Source of the DNA: Candidatus Desulfovibrio trichonymphae
GTDB taxonomy: Bacteria; Desulfobacterota; Desulfovibrionia; Desulfovibrionales; Desulfovibrionaceae
DNA: 64,000 nucleotides
Direction of reading: 5' to 3'
NCBI RefSeq assembly: GCF_002355955.1
Contig: NZ_AP017368.1
Span: 821,001-885,000 of the forward strand
Shown in pieces: positions 1 through 9,574 of this stretch (position 1 is the first letter of the stretch; every line of letters begins with the position of its first letter). The notes under the pieces are model-generated. The model was not told the DNA's origin. It saw only the letters and a program-made list of their open reading frames with translations, and did not search any database. The position numbers were made by a program, and so were the translations under genes.

Positions 1-1
1 G

Positions 2-478
2 AATGATTTTCTGAACTGTTTCTTGCAGTTCATGAACCGCAAGGGGCTGAACACCACCTCACAGCGCTGCGCTATTGCCGCCGCCTTTTTTGATCTGCCC
101 GGCCACCATTCGCTGGAGGAATTTTATCAGCACATCGTCAGACAGGATCCGGGCATAGGTCAGACAACCGTCTATCGCACCCTGAAGCTGCTTTGCGAGG
201 CCGGCTTTGCCTCGGAAATACATTTCAGCGACGGCATAGCCCGCTATGAAGTGGCAAAGCCGAACAGCCACCATGACCATATCGTCTGCCTGAGTTGTGG
301 AAAAATTCTGGAAATTTGCAATCAGCGCATTGAAGCGCTCCAACGTGAGCTGGCGGCGAGCCGTGATTTCACCTTGAGCGGTCATGTGCACAATCTTTAC
401 GGCTGTTGCGCGGACTGCCGCAACGGCGTCGGCAACGACAAAGGACGGGCTGCCGAGCCGGAAGATTTGCGCAAGTAA
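2..478 (+). CDS. Fur-family metal-dependent transcriptional regulator (5' end outside window)
   Basis: A Fur/PerR-type repressor that would bind DNA through an N-terminal winged helix and sense metal or peroxide through its C-terminal half. The reading frame is open to the window edge. The residues before the first internal start (around 23 and 32) already look like the family's first helix, so the true start lies upstream. Visible hallmarks are the recognition-helix region with 'TTVYRTLKLL', the His-rich 'HHDHIVC' hinge, and two CxxC pairs ('CLSC' and 'CADC') that form the structural zinc site. The gene sits 22 bp before the MOSC gene on the same strand. Whether it is Fur, PerR or Zur cannot be decided from sequence alone. 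Confidence 0.9.
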   Translation, partial: NDFLNCFLQFMNRKGLNTTSQRCAIAAAFFDLPGHHSLEEFYQHIVRQDPGIGQTTVYRTLKLLCEAGFASEIHFSDGIARYEVAKPNSHHDHIVCLSCGKILEICNQRIEALQRELAASRDFTLSGHVHNLYGCCADCRNGVGNDKGRAAEPEDLRK

Positions 479-500
479 CCTGCCGGGGGGAGACAGAGAT

Positions 501-950
501 ATGGGTGAAATTCTCGCAATCTGCATAAGCAAACGCAAAGGGACGCCCAAAAAGCCGGTGAATTCGGCAGTGCTTGTTGAAAATTACGGCTTTGAACACG
601 ATGCCCATGCCGGCAACCTGCACAGACAGGTGAGTCTGCTTTCTTCGGATCGCATTGAGGATTTTCGCCGTCGGGGCTTTGTCGCGCCGTTCGGCTGTTT
701 TGGGGAAAATCTGGTGGTGCGGGATATTGATCTTGTAACGCTGCCCGTGGGCACGCGTTTCGCATGCGGAGACGCTTTGCTTGAAATGACGCAGATAGGC
801 AAGGAATGTCACAACCATTGTCAGATATATCACGCCGTGGGCGAGTGCATCATGCCGACGCAGGGGGTCTTTGCCAAAGTGCTGCGCGGCGGCGTGATAA
901 CAACGGGCGCTGATCTTGCGGTTTTGCCGCCGGAAATCCAAGGGCAATAA
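501..950 (+). CDS. MOSC domain-containing protein
   Basis: A single MOSC domain of 149 residues, a fold found in molybdenum-cofactor sulfurases and often fused to or encoded near molybdopterin synthesis genes in anaerobes. The conserved cysteine lies in the 'GKECHNHC' segment near residue 100. The start is set by ATG at 501, 6-13 bases behind the purine run 'ggggggagaca'. The frame is open further upstream but that stretch overlaps the Fur-family gene. It probably helps handle a sulfur group on Mo or W cofactors; the exact partner is unknown. No molybdopterin gene is visible in this window. Confidence 0.85.
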   Translation: MGEILAICISKRKGTPKKPVNSAVLVENYGFEHDAHAGNLHRQVSLLSSDRIEDFRRRGFVAPFGCFGENLVVRDIDLVTLPVGTRFACGDALLEMTQIGKECHNHCQIYHAVGECIMPTQGVFAKVLRGGVITTGADLAVLPPEIQGQ

Positions 951-1009
951 CGCGCTGTTTCAACTTGCCCGGTCATAACGGAGCGCGGCACAATTCTTTG
1001 GTCTGCGCG

Positions 1010-3979
1010 TTATGTGCCGCGCAGGCGGTGTCTGCGCCTGTCAGTCCGCTCCCGCATCAAAAAGCGGCCTGTCACGGAGTCCGGGTCGGCCACAATGGCT
1101 TCCGGCGTTCCCGCGGAAACAATCAGCCCGCCGTTTTCCCCGCCCCCGGGCCCCATGTCCAGCACATGGTCCGCCGCGAGTATCATGTCCGTATTGTGCT
1201 CAATCACGACAACGCCGGCGCCCTTGTCCACCAGGGCGTGCAGCACCTTGATGAGTTTGCCGACCTCGTGCATGTGCAGGCCTGTGGTGGGTTCGTCCAA
1301 AATATACAAACTGCCGGGCAGGGATCTTTTGCCGAGTTCGCGCGATATTTTGATTCTCTGCGCTTCGCCGCCGGAAAGCGTTGTGGCAGGTTGTCCAAGG
1401 CGCAGATATTCCAGACCCACTTCTTCCAGCACAGCGAGGCGGCGTTCAAGAGTCCGGTAATTTCCAAAAAGCTGTCGCGCCTGATGTACCGTCAGGTCCA
1501 GCACTTCCGCGATATTCAGCCCCCTGTAGCGCACTTCCAGGGTTTCGTGATTGTAGCGTTTGCCCTTGCACACGTCGCAGATCACATACACGTCCTGCAG
1601 AAAATGCATTTCCACGCGTATTTGGCCATCTCCGCTGCAGGCTTCGCAGCGGCCGCCGCGCACGTTGAAGCTGAAACGGCCGGGCTTGTAGCCGCGCTGC
1701 CGCCCATCCGCCGTCATGGCAAAGATGGAGCGGATTTCGTCAAAAATCTTGGCGTAGGTAGCGGGGTTGGAACGCGGCGTGCGGCCTATGGGCGTCTGGT
1801 CAATGGCCACAAGACGTTCAACGGGGTGTATGCCGCCGGTGTATGTGATCCCGCCGATGGTGCCCGGCTGGTCCACGCGCAGGCCGAGTTGCAGCGCCAG
1901 ATGTTTGTAGAGCGTGTCCACAACGAGCGAGCTTTTGCCGGAGCCGGAAACCCCCGTCACGCAGGTCATCACCCCAAGGGGAATACGGCAGTCAATGCCG
2001 CGCAGATTGTTGGTGGTGACGTTGTGCAGCACAATTTCACCTTTGCCTGCACGGCGTTTGTCCGGCAGCGCGATGAATTCCTCCCCGCGCAGATAGCGGG
2101 CCGTGAGCGTGTTCGCCTTGCCGAGCAAGGCTTCAACACTTCCTGCAAACATGATTTCGCCGCCCTGCGCGCCGGAGCCAGGCCCGAGTTCAATAACCGT
2201 GTCGGCCGCGCAGATAGTGGCTTCGTCGTGCTCCACAACGAGCACTGTATTGCCGCGTTTTTTCAGAGAGCGCAGAGTGTCGAGCAGGCGTTCGTTGTCG
2301 CGCGGGTGCAGACCGATGGAAGGCTCGTCCAGAACATATGTCACGCCCACAAGACCGGAGCCGAGCTGCGAGGCCAGACGGATGCGCTGGGCTTCTCCGC
2401 CGGACAGAGTGACCATGGAGCGGCCGAGGGAGATATACTCCAGGCCGACGTTGTACATAAAGGAAAGACGGTGGGTGAGTTCTTTCATCAGCGGTTCGGC
2501 AATGCGCGTGCGGCGTCCGCTGAAGTTGCGTCCGTGAAGCCATGCAAGCGCGCGTTCCACAGAAAGGGCGCAAAAAGCGGCAATGTTCAGATCGTCTACC
2601 CGCACGGCAAGGGCGTCCGGCTTGAGGCGCGCGCCATCACAGTCCGGGCAGTTTGTGGACTGACGAAAACGTAAAAGTTCTTCCCGCCAGGCGTTGCCGT
2701 ATTCCATGCCTTTTTCCAAAAGCGGCACCACGCCGGGCCAGCGTTTTTTCATCTTGCCGGGATCAATATTGATATGTTGCGCTGTTTTGAAATGTTCGCT
2801 CTGATAGTCGCCTGTGGCGCCCAAAGCCACGCTGCCGCCCATCCAGTTGCGGCGCAGGCCCGGCGAGCCGACGGCCGGTTTGCCGCTTTCGTCTTCGCCG
2901 TAAAACAGGGCGGTCAGGGCTGTGTCGGAAAATTGGTCCAGCGGTGTTGAAAGTTTAAATTTAAAACGTTTCCCCAGTGCCGCGAGCGCCGTTTCATACC
3001 GTCGGAAGGATTTTTCCGCCGCCCAAGGCAGCAGCGCGCCCGCATTGAGCGCCAGCCCCCGGTTGGGCGCGATGAGACGCGGCTCAAAATAGTCCACGCT
3101 GCCCAGACCAACGCAACGCGGGCAGGCTCCTTGCGGGCCGTTGAAGGAAAAAAGCTGCGGGCTCAACGCAGGCAGAGATATGCGGCAGTACGGACAGACC
3201 GAAATTGTGGAATGGATGGTTTCCCTGATTTTTGTCTGCGCTGATCCGAGCTCGTGCAGCACAAGGCGGCCGTCGCCATAGCGCAGGGTCAGTTCCACGG
3301 AATTTGCCAGACGGCTGCGTATGCCATCCTTGTTCACCAGACGGTCCACAACAAGGTCGATAGAGTGTTTTTTGTTTTTGTCCAGAATGGGCACGTCGTC
3401 CAGCGTGCAAAAGCCGCCGTCCACGCGCACGCGGGCAAAACCCTCGGCCCTGAGTTTTTTAAACCTGTTCGCGTGCGTGCCTTTCTGCATCTCTATGAGT
3501 GGCGCCAGCAACATGAACTTTGCGCCTTGCGGGAGGGCCAGAATGTCACTGATGATTTCGTCGCCGGCACGGGCCTCAATAGAGCGGCCGCAGGAAGGAC
3601 AGTACATGCGCCCCAAGCGCGCGAAAAAAACGCGCAGAAAATCGTGAATTTCCGTCACCGTGCCCACAGTGGAGCGGGGATTGCGCGAAACGCTTTGCTG
3701 CTCCAGAGAAATGGCAGGGGAAAGACCCTCGATCTTCTCCACATCCGGCTTGTCCATCTTGGGCAAAAACTGGCGGGCGTAGGCCGACAGGGATTCCACA
3801 TAGCGGCGCTGGCCTTCGGCGTACACAATGTCAAAAGCGAGCGTGGATTTGCCGGAGCCGGACGGCCCGCAGATCACCACAAGCTCGTCGCGGGGAATGT
3901 CGAGGCTTACATTTTTGAGATTGTGCTGCCTGGCCTTTTCAATATGAATAACGCGTTCGTCGGCTATGTTCATGCGCAT
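1010..3979 (-). CDS. uvrA: UvrABC system protein A (excinuclease ATPase subunit)
   Basis: DNA-damage recognition ATPase of nucleotide excision repair. It has two ABC cassettes: Walker A 'GPSGSGKS' near residue 40 and 'GVSGSGKS' near 650, each with an 'LSGGEAQRI' signature (near 490 and 850). Zinc modules are visible as 'CPYC..CPRC' and 'CEAC..CDVC'. The length of about 990 residues fits the family. ATG codons at 3979 and 3973 precede the conserved 'ARQHNLKN' start region. An upstream TTG at 4009 would only add an unconserved tail. No strong ribosome-binding site is seen at either ATG. It is transcribed away from hypA. A long open frame on the opposite strand is a codon-bias shadow. Confidence 0.97.
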   Translation of the reverse strand: MRMNIADERVIHIEKARQHNLKNVSLDIPRDELVVICGPSGSGKSTLAFDIVYAEGQRRYVESLSAYARQFLPKMDKPDVEKIEGLSPAISLEQQSVSRNPRSTVGTVTEIHDFLRVFFARLGRMYCPSCGRSIEARAGDEIISDILALPQGAKFMLLAPLIEMQKGTHANRFKKLRAEGFARVRVDGGFCTLDDVPILDKNKKHSIDLVVDRLVNKDGIRSRLANSVELTLRYGDGRLVLHELGSAQTKIRETIHSTISVCPYCRISLPALSPQLFSFNGPQGACPRCVGLGSVDYFEPRLIAPNRGLALNAGALLPWAAEKSFRRYETALAALGKRFKFKLSTPLDQFSDTALTALFYGEDESGKPAVGSPGLRRNWMGGSVALGATGDYQSEHFKTAQHINIDPGKMKKRWPGVVPLLEKGMEYGNAWREELLRFRQSTNCPDCDGARLKPDALAVRVDDLNIAAFCALSVERALAWLHGRNFSGRRTRIAEPLMKELTHRLSFMYNVGLEYISLGRSMVTLSGGEAQRIRLASQLGSGLVGVTYVLDEPSIGLHPRDNERLLDTLRSLKKRGNTVLVVEHDEATICAADTVIELGPGSGAQGGEIMFAGSVEALLGKANTLTARYLRGEEFIALPDKRRAGKGEIVLHNVTTNNLRGIDCRIPLGVMTCVTGVSGSGKSSLVVDTLYKHLALQLGLRVDQPGTIGGITYTGGIHPVERLVAIDQTPIGRTPRSNPATYAKIFDEIRSIFAMTADGRQRGYKPGRFSFNVRGGRCEACSGDGQIRVEMHFLQDVYVICDVCKGKRYNHETLEVRYRGLNIAEVLDLTVHQARQLFGNYRTLERRLAVLEEVGLEYLRLGQPATTLSGGEAQRIKISRELGKRSLPGSLYILDEPTTGLHMHEVGKLIKVLHALVDKGAGVVVIEHNTDMILAADHVLDMGPGGGENGGLIVSAGTPEAIVADPDSVTGRFLMRERTDRRRHRLRGT

Positions 3980-4123
3980 GTATGTAAGCGGCTTTGGGCT
4001 GTTTTGCAAGACGCCCGCAGAGAGGAGCAGTTACGGATTACCGGCATCAAATCATTGCAAAAGAGAATCTCTCCGAAAACATGCACTCTTTACGCGGCCT
4101 GAACTTTCAGCTAGTTATGCGGA

Positions 4124-4477
4124 GTGCATGAAATATCTCTGGTACAAAGCCTGCTCTGCATGGCGGAAGAAGAAATCTTCCGCCGGAACTGTGCCCGTCT
4201 GCTCATGGCGCGGGTGGAATACGGCGCGCTTTCCGGAGTTGTGCCGAAGGCGCTGCAATTTTGTTTTGACGCCATGATACAGGGCACGCCGCATGAGGGA
4301 GCGCGCCTCGAACTCGCCTGTTTGCCGCTACGCCTGCGCTGCCCCTTTTGCGGCAGGGTTTTCGGCGGGCAGGATCAGGACGCGCTCCACCTGCCATGCC
4401 CCGGCTGCGGCGAACTGTTCGGTCATATTGTGGAACAAGGCAAAGAACTGATTTTAAGCCGTCTGGAAATCCTGTAG
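4124..4477 (+). CDS. hypA: Hydrogenase maturation nickel metallochaperone HypA
   Basis: HypA delivers nickel to [NiFe]-hydrogenase precursors together with HypB. The 117-residue protein begins MHE, where the N-terminal Met-His forms the nickel site. It ends with a zinc site made of two CxxC pairs, 'CPFC' and 'CPGC', about residues 73-95. The spacing of the two pairs fits the family. The gene lies 65 bp upstream of hypB on the same strand, so they are probably co-transcribed. No hydrogenase structural genes are in this window, so the client enzyme must be encoded elsewhere. Confidence 0.96.
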   Translation: MHEISLVQSLLCMAEEEIFRRNCARLLMARVEYGALSGVVPKALQFCFDAMIQGTPHEGARLELACLPLRLRCPFCGRVFGGQDQDALHLPCPGCGELFGHIVEQGKELILSRLEIL

Positions 4478-4542
4478 CCGGACCACCGGCGCGCGACGAC
4501 AAGGGCGCACAAAAACATTTCCCCGTTTTTAAGGAGAACAAC

Positions 4543-5202
4543 ATGCAAATACCCGTAATACGCAATGTTCTGGAAGCGAATGAAAAAACGGCGGGGCAGG
4601 TGCGCGCGCGACTGAACAGGCACAACATCCTCACACTCAACATGATCAGTTCTCCCGGCGCCGGCAAAACCTCGCTTCTGGAACGCACGCTCAGCGACCT
4701 GGCCGACGAATTTCGGATGGCAGTCATTGAAGGAGATTTGCAGACCACAAACGACGCGCAAAGGGTGGCGGCCACCGGCGCGCAGGCCGTGCAGATCAAC
4801 ACCGACGGCGGCTGCCATCTGGACAGCAATATGATTTTATCCTCGCTGGATAGTTTGAACCTTAAAGGCATGGATATTCTTTTTATTGAAAATGTGGGAA
4901 ATCTCGTCTGTCCGGTCGAGTTCGATTGCGGAGAAGACGCCAAGGTGGCTCTGCTGAGTGTGGCCGAGGGCGACGACAAGCCGGAAAAATACCCCCTGCT
5001 CTTCAATCTGGCCAAAGTTATGGTCTTGAACAAAATCGACCTGATGCCCCACGTCGATTTTGACCGCGCCCGCGCCCGCGCCTTTGCCGCAAAGCTGAAT
5101 AAGGACCTGGAGATTTTTGAGCTTTCCTGCCGCAGCGGCGAAGGGCTTTCCGGCTGGTATGACTGGCTGCGCAAGGCGCGCATGGAGAAAAAAACCGCAT
5201 GA
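4543..5202 (+). CDS. hypB: Hydrogenase nickel-incorporation GTPase HypB
   Basis: A SIMIBI-class GTPase of 219 residues that works with HypA to insert nickel into [NiFe]-hydrogenase. Visible motifs: Walker A 'SSPGAGKTSL' near residue 37, 'EGDLQTTNDAQR', the metal-binding 'GGCHLD' loop near residue 88, 'ENVGNLVCP' and the guanine-specificity motif 'NKID'. A strong 'aaggagaa' site lies 4-11 bases before ATG 4543. The N-terminal CxxCGC nickel site and His-rich stretch known from some HypB proteins are absent. The next gene starts inside the stop codon (ATGA), which suggests translational coupling. Confidence 0.96.
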   Translation: MQIPVIRNVLEANEKTAGQVRARLNRHNILTLNMISSPGAGKTSLLERTLSDLADEFRMAVIEGDLQTTNDAQRVAATGAQAVQINTDGGCHLDSNMILSSLDSLNLKGMDILFIENVGNLVCPVEFDCGEDAKVALLSVAEGDDKPEKYPLLFNLAKVMVLNKIDLMPHVDFDRARARAFAAKLNKDLEIFELSCRSGEGLSGWYDWLRKARMEKKTA

Positions 5203-5858
5203 CGTTCAGACAGCCTGATACGGAGCAAGACAAAAGCAATGACGGCCTGCGCCTGCCGTCATTTTTTGCGGCGTGTTTTCTCGTTGTGGCGGCCATTGTT
5301 CTTGCTTATCTGGCAGGAGTCATGCGCGGCAGAACCCACGCGGACAGCGCTGACGGGCAACATGCCGCAGTGAACGCCGCTACGACGGACAAGACGGACG
5401 ACAGGTACAATACGCAGCAGAGAAACAGCAATGAAAACCAGCGGATACTTGCACCCGAAGAATTGCGTTTTGCCAGCATATTACGGGATACCCCGACAAC
5501 GGCGCCCAGAACGCAGTCTTTCAAACCCGTGACCGCAACGCCACAACCTGCGGCGCAGCCCGACGCAATCCCGCGGACGGCTGAAAACCCCTCCCCGCAA
5601 CCGACGCAGCAGCAATCCATGAACGACTATGTTTTTCAGGTGGCCGCACTCAAAAATGAAGACAGCGTGGACGCGCTGCGCCAGCGACTGGAAGGCAAAG
5701 GACTGCGCACACGCATGCAGCGTGACGGCAAAAGATTTCTTGTTCTGGTCTTGCTGCGCGGCGATGAAACAAGGGCCGCCGAAATAACGCAACTTATGGC
5801 AGACATGCGTCTGGGCAAACCTGTCGTGCGCAGCCGTAAGCCGCTTGTCGCCCCCTGA
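5199..5858 (+). CDS. SPOR domain-containing membrane protein
   Basis: A 219-residue bitopic protein. A short cytoplasmic N-terminus is followed by one transmembrane helix at about residues 26-43. Next comes a long Thr/Pro/Gln-rich periplasmic linker, and a C-terminal SPOR domain covers roughly residues 143-215. SPOR domains bind denuded peptidoglycan, commonly at the division septum. The start overlaps the hypB stop by four bases. The link to hydrogenase maturation is probably only transcriptional. Function beyond glycan binding is not known. Confidence 0.85.
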   Translation: MTFRQPDTEQDKSNDGLRLPSFFAACFLVVAAIVLAYLAGVMRGRTHADSADGQHAAVNAATTDKTDDRYNTQQRNSNENQRILAPEELRFASILRDTPTTAPRTQSFKPVTATPQPAAQPDAIPRTAENPSPQPTQQQSMNDYVFQVAALKNEDSVDALRQRLEGKGLRTRMQRDGKRFLVLVLLRGDETRAAEITQLMADMRLGKPVVRSRKPLVAP

Positions 5859-5901
5859 CGAAATGTTCGGCGTGATGCATACATAATTTGGAGAGCATAT
5901 C

Positions 5902-7323
5902 GTGAAATTCTGTCCCGTGATATTGTGCGGGGGCTTCGGCACGCGGCTCTGGCCGCTCTCACGCAGCCACTATCCCAAACAGTTTATGGATCTGGGCGGG
6001 CGGCGCAGCCTTTTCAGCGACACGCTGATCAGGGTCAAGGACATGCCGGACATGCCGCCGCCGCTGGTCATCTGCAATGAAGAGCAGCGTTTTCTCGCCG
6101 CAGCGCAGTTGCAGGCCGAATATCCGGGCCATGCCGGACGCATCATCCTTGAACCTCTCGGACGCAATACGGCTCCGGCCATAGCCGTCGCAGCGCTGGC
6201 CGCGCTGCACGCGGAAACATCCCCGCCCTTTCTTCTGGTGCTGCCGTCCGACCATGCGATAAAGGACAGAACCCTTTTTGCGCAGGCAGTGGTCAAAGCC
6301 GCAGACATCGCCCTGAACGGCCGCCTTGTGGTCTTCGGTATTCAGCCGACAAAAGCGGAAACCGGCTACGGCTGGCTTGAACGCGGCGACGCGCTTGAGA
6401 CAGGCTACACGCTGCGGCGCTTTGTGGAAAAGCCCTGTCGAAAAGACGCAGAAGCCATGCTGGCCACCGGTGGATATTACTGGAACAGCGGCATGTTCTT
6501 GTTCGCCCCCCAACTGTATCTTCAGGAACTGCAGCGCTACGCTCCCGAAATATATGCGCATTCCCTCGCAGCCTTTGAAGGGCGGCGCACTGACACAGAT
6601 TTTATACACCTTGACAATACCGCTTTTTCGGCATGTCCGTCTGACTCCATTGACTATGCCGTCATGGAAAAAACCGCGTATGCGGCCATGGTGCCGCTTG
6701 ACGTCGGCTGGAGCGACCTCGGCTCTTGGGCGGCGCTGTATGCAATGTCAGACAAGGATAAAAACGGCAACGTCCGTGTGGGGGATATCATTGCCGAAGA
6801 CACGGCGGACACATATCTGCATTCCAGCGGGCGGCTTATTGCAGCTCTGGGAATACACGACATGATTGTGGTGGAGACCGGCGATACGGTTCTGGTGGCG
6901 GATAAAGAACGCACCGAAGATGTCAAAAAACTCGTTGCACGCCTTGCCGATGAGAAAAGAGCGGAAAAAGACGTCCACCTGCGCGTGTTGCGGCCTTGGG
7001 GCTGGTATGAAACCCTGGCGCTCGGCAACAGGTTTCAGGTCAAACGCATTATGGTCAACCCCGGCGCGGCGCTTTCCCTACAGATGCACCACCACCGCGC
7101 GGAGCATTGGGTTGTGGTGAGCGGAACGGGAGAAATCGCTGTGGGAGACAATGTTGTTCTTCTGCATGAAGACCAGTCCACCTATATTCCCCTTGGCGTA
7201 AAACACCGTCTGTGCAACCCCGGCAGGATGCCGCTTGAAATTATTGAGGTTCAGAGCGGTGCATATCTCGACGAAGATGATATTGTACGTTTTGAAGACC
7301 ACTACGGCCGTTTTATGCCGTGA
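5902..7323 (+). CDS. manC: Mannose-1-phosphate guanylyltransferase / mannose-6-phosphate isomerase
   Basis: A bifunctional type II enzyme of 473 residues that makes GDP-mannose for surface polysaccharide. The N-terminal nucleotidyltransferase carries the 'GGFGTRLWPLSR' loop at residues 9-20. The C-terminal cupin, about residues 360-470, is the isomerase with the metal-binding 'QMHHHRAEHW' motif. The start is GTG 5902 with 'ggagag' 7-12 bases before it. Both domains look complete. No other polysaccharide-synthesis genes are adjacent, though an O-antigen ligase lies at 33.4-34.7 kb. Confidence 0.95.
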   Translation: MKFCPVILCGGFGTRLWPLSRSHYPKQFMDLGGRRSLFSDTLIRVKDMPDMPPPLVICNEEQRFLAAAQLQAEYPGHAGRIILEPLGRNTAPAIAVAALAALHAETSPPFLLVLPSDHAIKDRTLFAQAVVKAADIALNGRLVVFGIQPTKAETGYGWLERGDALETGYTLRRFVEKPCRKDAEAMLATGGYYWNSGMFLFAPQLYLQELQRYAPEIYAHSLAAFEGRRTDTDFIHLDNTAFSACPSDSIDYAVMEKTAYAAMVPLDVGWSDLGSWAALYAMSDKDKNGNVRVGDIIAEDTADTYLHSSGRLIAALGIHDMIVVETGDTVLVADKERTEDVKKLVARLADEKRAEKDVHLRVLRPWGWYETLALGNRFQVKRIMVNPGAALSLQMHHHRAEHWVVVSGTGEIAVGDNVVLLHEDQSTYIPLGVKHRLCNPGRMPLEIIEVQSGAYLDEDDIVRFEDHYGRFMP

Positions 7324-7339
7324 CTTCATGTTTTCTGAA

Positions 7340-8356
7340 TTACAGCCCTTTGTTCTGCATAAAGCGCACAAGGTCACAGACGCGGTTGGAGTAGCCCCAT
7401 TCATTATCGTACCAGGAGACGGCCTTGACCATGCGGCCGTCCTGCACGGTGGTGTAGGACGCCTCGAGGATGGAAGAAGCCGGATTGCCCTTGAAATCCA
7501 TGGACACCAAGGGCTTATCGTTGTATTCCAAAATGCCCTTCAGGAAGCCTTCAGAGGCATCTTTCAGCTTGCCGAGCAGGGTTTCCGTGTCTGTCTGTCT
7601 TTCCAGAATGCCGGAAAAGTCCACCACCGAAACTGTGGGCGTCGGCACGCGCAGGGAATAGCCGCTGAACTTGCCCTTGAGTTCGGGAATCACCTTGGCA
7701 ACCGCCTGCGCCGCGCCTGTGGACGTCGGTATGATGTTGCAGGCTGCCGCGCGCGCGCGGCGCGGATCTTTATGAGCCATGTCCAGAATGCGCTGATCGT
7801 TGGTATAGGAGTGGATGGTGACCATATTGCCTGTCTGTATGCCGAATTCACGTTGCAGCACTAGCACAACAGGCGCCAGACAGTTGGTTGTGCAGGAGGC
7901 GTTGGAAACGATGTGATGTTTGAACGGGTTGTACTGATCCTGATTGACGCCCATAACGATGGTGATGTCTTCCTCTTTGGCGGGCGCTGTGATGATGACT
8001 TTTTTCGCGCCGTTTGCCAGATGCACCTCCGCCTGTTTTGCGCTGCGGAAAATGCCTGTGCTCTCAACGACAATATCCACATCGCAGGAACGCCAGCCTA
8101 TGTTGGCGGGGTCGCTTTCGGCAAAGCAGCGTATGTTCCAGTCGCCGACGGTCACGTCCTGACCGTTGACCCGCGCGTCAAAAAACCCCCTGCCGTAGAC
8201 GGAATCGTATTCCGCAAGGTGAAAGTTTGTTTCCGCGTCAAAGAGGTCATTGATGGCCGTCACCTGCACATGATCCTGACAGCTCCTGTGCAAAGCGCGG
8301 AAAACCTGCCGGCCGATGCGGCCGAAACCGTTGATGCCCACGTTGATTTTTTTCAT
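7340..8356 (-). CDS. gap: Glyceraldehyde-3-phosphate dehydrogenase, type I
   Basis: NAD-linked GAPDH of glycolysis and gluconeogenesis, 338 residues. The Rossmann motif 'NGFGRIGR' is at residues 9-16. The catalytic cysteine lies in 'SNASCTTNCLAP' near residue 153, and the C-terminal 'SWYDNEWGYSNR' is conserved. 'acgagg' lies before the ATG at 8356. It is convergent with manC, with only 16 bp between the stops. It follows rodA on the same strand after a 74-bp gap, so it may be read from the shape operon or from its own promoter. Confidence 0.97.
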   Translation of the reverse strand: MKKINVGINGFGRIGRQVFRALHRSCQDHVQVTAINDLFDAETNFHLAEYDSVYGRGFFDARVNGQDVTVGDWNIRCFAESDPANIGWRSCDVDIVVESTGIFRSAKQAEVHLANGAKKVIITAPAKEEDITIVMGVNQDQYNPFKHHIVSNASCTTNCLAPVVLVLQREFGIQTGNMVTIHSYTNDQRILDMAHKDPRRARAAACNIIPTSTGAAQAVAKVIPELKGKFSGYSLRVPTPTVSVVDFSGILERQTDTETLLGKLKDASEGFLKGILEYNDKPLVSMDFKGNPASSILEASYTTVQDGRMVKAVSWYDNEWGYSNRVCDLVRFMQNKGL

Positions 8357-8430
8357 GTACGTACCTCGTTAGTCTTCATAATTGACCCGGACCCGATATG
8401 CAGGGACGCATGCGGAGCCGGGGGCGTTGT

Positions 8431-9537
8431 TTACCCTTTGAACATGAAACGCCGCATGGAAACGTTGAGCACAATGCCGAGCAGCGTGAAATTGAGCAAT
8501 GTCGCGCTGCCGCCATAACTGATAAAGGGCAGGGGAATGCCCACAACCGGCATCAGCCCGATCACCATGCCTATATTGATGAAAATTTGCCAAAAAAAAT
8601 AAAAGAATATCCCGACAACCAGCAGACTGCCGAAGCGGTCTTTGGCCTGCACCGCCGTGGAAAAAATGGAAAGCAAAAACAGGCAGAACAGTGTAACCAG
8701 TATGACGCAGCCCACAAAACCCCATTCTTCGCCGAACACGGCCACCGCAAAGTCGGAATGGCGTTCCGGCAAAAAACGCAGCTGGCTCTGTGTGCCTTCT
8801 GTGAAGCCTTTGCCCCAAAGCCTGCCGGAGCCGATGGCGATGCGCGACTGCAATATATGGTAGCCTGTGCCCCGCGGGTCGTGACCGGGGTTTAAAAATG
8901 TCAGGATGCGCTGCCGCTGATAGTCGTGCATGCCTGCAAACCACATGAAAGCGGCCACAGTAGGCGCTGCCAGAAGGCAGGTTTTGAGCACGTAGCCGCG
9001 CAGACCGCGAAAGAGTATCATGCCGCCCAAGATAAGCAGCAGCAGCAGCGTTGTGCCCAGATCAGGCTGCAGGATGATGAGGGTACACGGCACAAGCGCC
9101 ACGCAGAGCACAGTGGAAAAATCTTTCCAGCCAAGGGGACTTTCGTCGCGCGCCAGCAGGCGGGCCGAGAGAACGAGCACGGCGAATTTGGCTATTTCTG
9201 AAGGCTGGATGCTCATAAACCCAAGTGGAATCCAGCGCTTTGCGCCGTAAATGGTTTTGCCCACCACCGGCACGAGCAGGAGCAGCAAAATGGAAACGAG
9301 AAAAAACGGCCAGGCCAGATTGCGTAACTGACGGTAGTCAAAGCTCATGGCCGCCATCATGCACACAAGGCCGCACATGCCCCAGATAAGTTGACGCTGA
9401 TAAAACCCGGAAAAAACCATGCCGCCGCCCACACGCGTGCCGCTGGCGGAATAGAGGTTGCCCACGCCGAGCAGATACAGCAAAAGCATGAAGATCAAAA
9501 GACCCCAGTTTATATAGCTGAAAAGGCGTCTGTCCAT
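8431..9537 (-). CDS. rodA: Rod shape-determining peptidoglycan polymerase RodA
   Basis: A SEDS-family glycosyltransferase that polymerises glycan strands for lateral wall growth, paired with the PBP2 encoded just upstream. The 368-residue protein has about ten hydrophobic segments. It shows the family's long periplasmic loop with 'PERHSDFAVAVFGEEWGF' around residues 235-255, and 'PLPFISYGGSA' near residue 335. ATG 9537 is chosen over a TTG three codons earlier. It is the last gene of the mre-mrd operon, 37 bp after mrdA. Confidence 0.95.
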   Translation of the reverse strand: MDRRLFSYINWGLLIFMLLLYLLGVGNLYSASGTRVGGGMVFSGFYQRQLIWGMCGLVCMMAAMSFDYRQLRNLAWPFFLVSILLLLLVPVVGKTIYGAKRWIPLGFMSIQPSEIAKFAVLVLSARLLARDESPLGWKDFSTVLCVALVPCTLIILQPDLGTTLLLLLILGGMILFRGLRGYVLKTCLLAAPTVAAFMWFAGMHDYQRQRILTFLNPGHDPRGTGYHILQSRIAIGSGRLWGKGFTEGTQSQLRFLPERHSDFAVAVFGEEWGFVGCVILVTLFCLFLLSIFSTAVQAKDRFGSLLVVGIFFYFFWQIFINIGMVIGLMPVVGIPLPFISYGGSATLLNFTLLGIVLNVSMRRFMFKG

Positions 9538-9574
9538 AATGTGCAAACCGTCTCGGCAGATGCGGTCTTTATAC

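Noticed and set aside
965..2674. 569-codon open frame on the plus strand
   Set aside because: It lies entirely antisense to uvrA and is explained by codon bias. Its composition is His/Ala/Val-rich with no motif.
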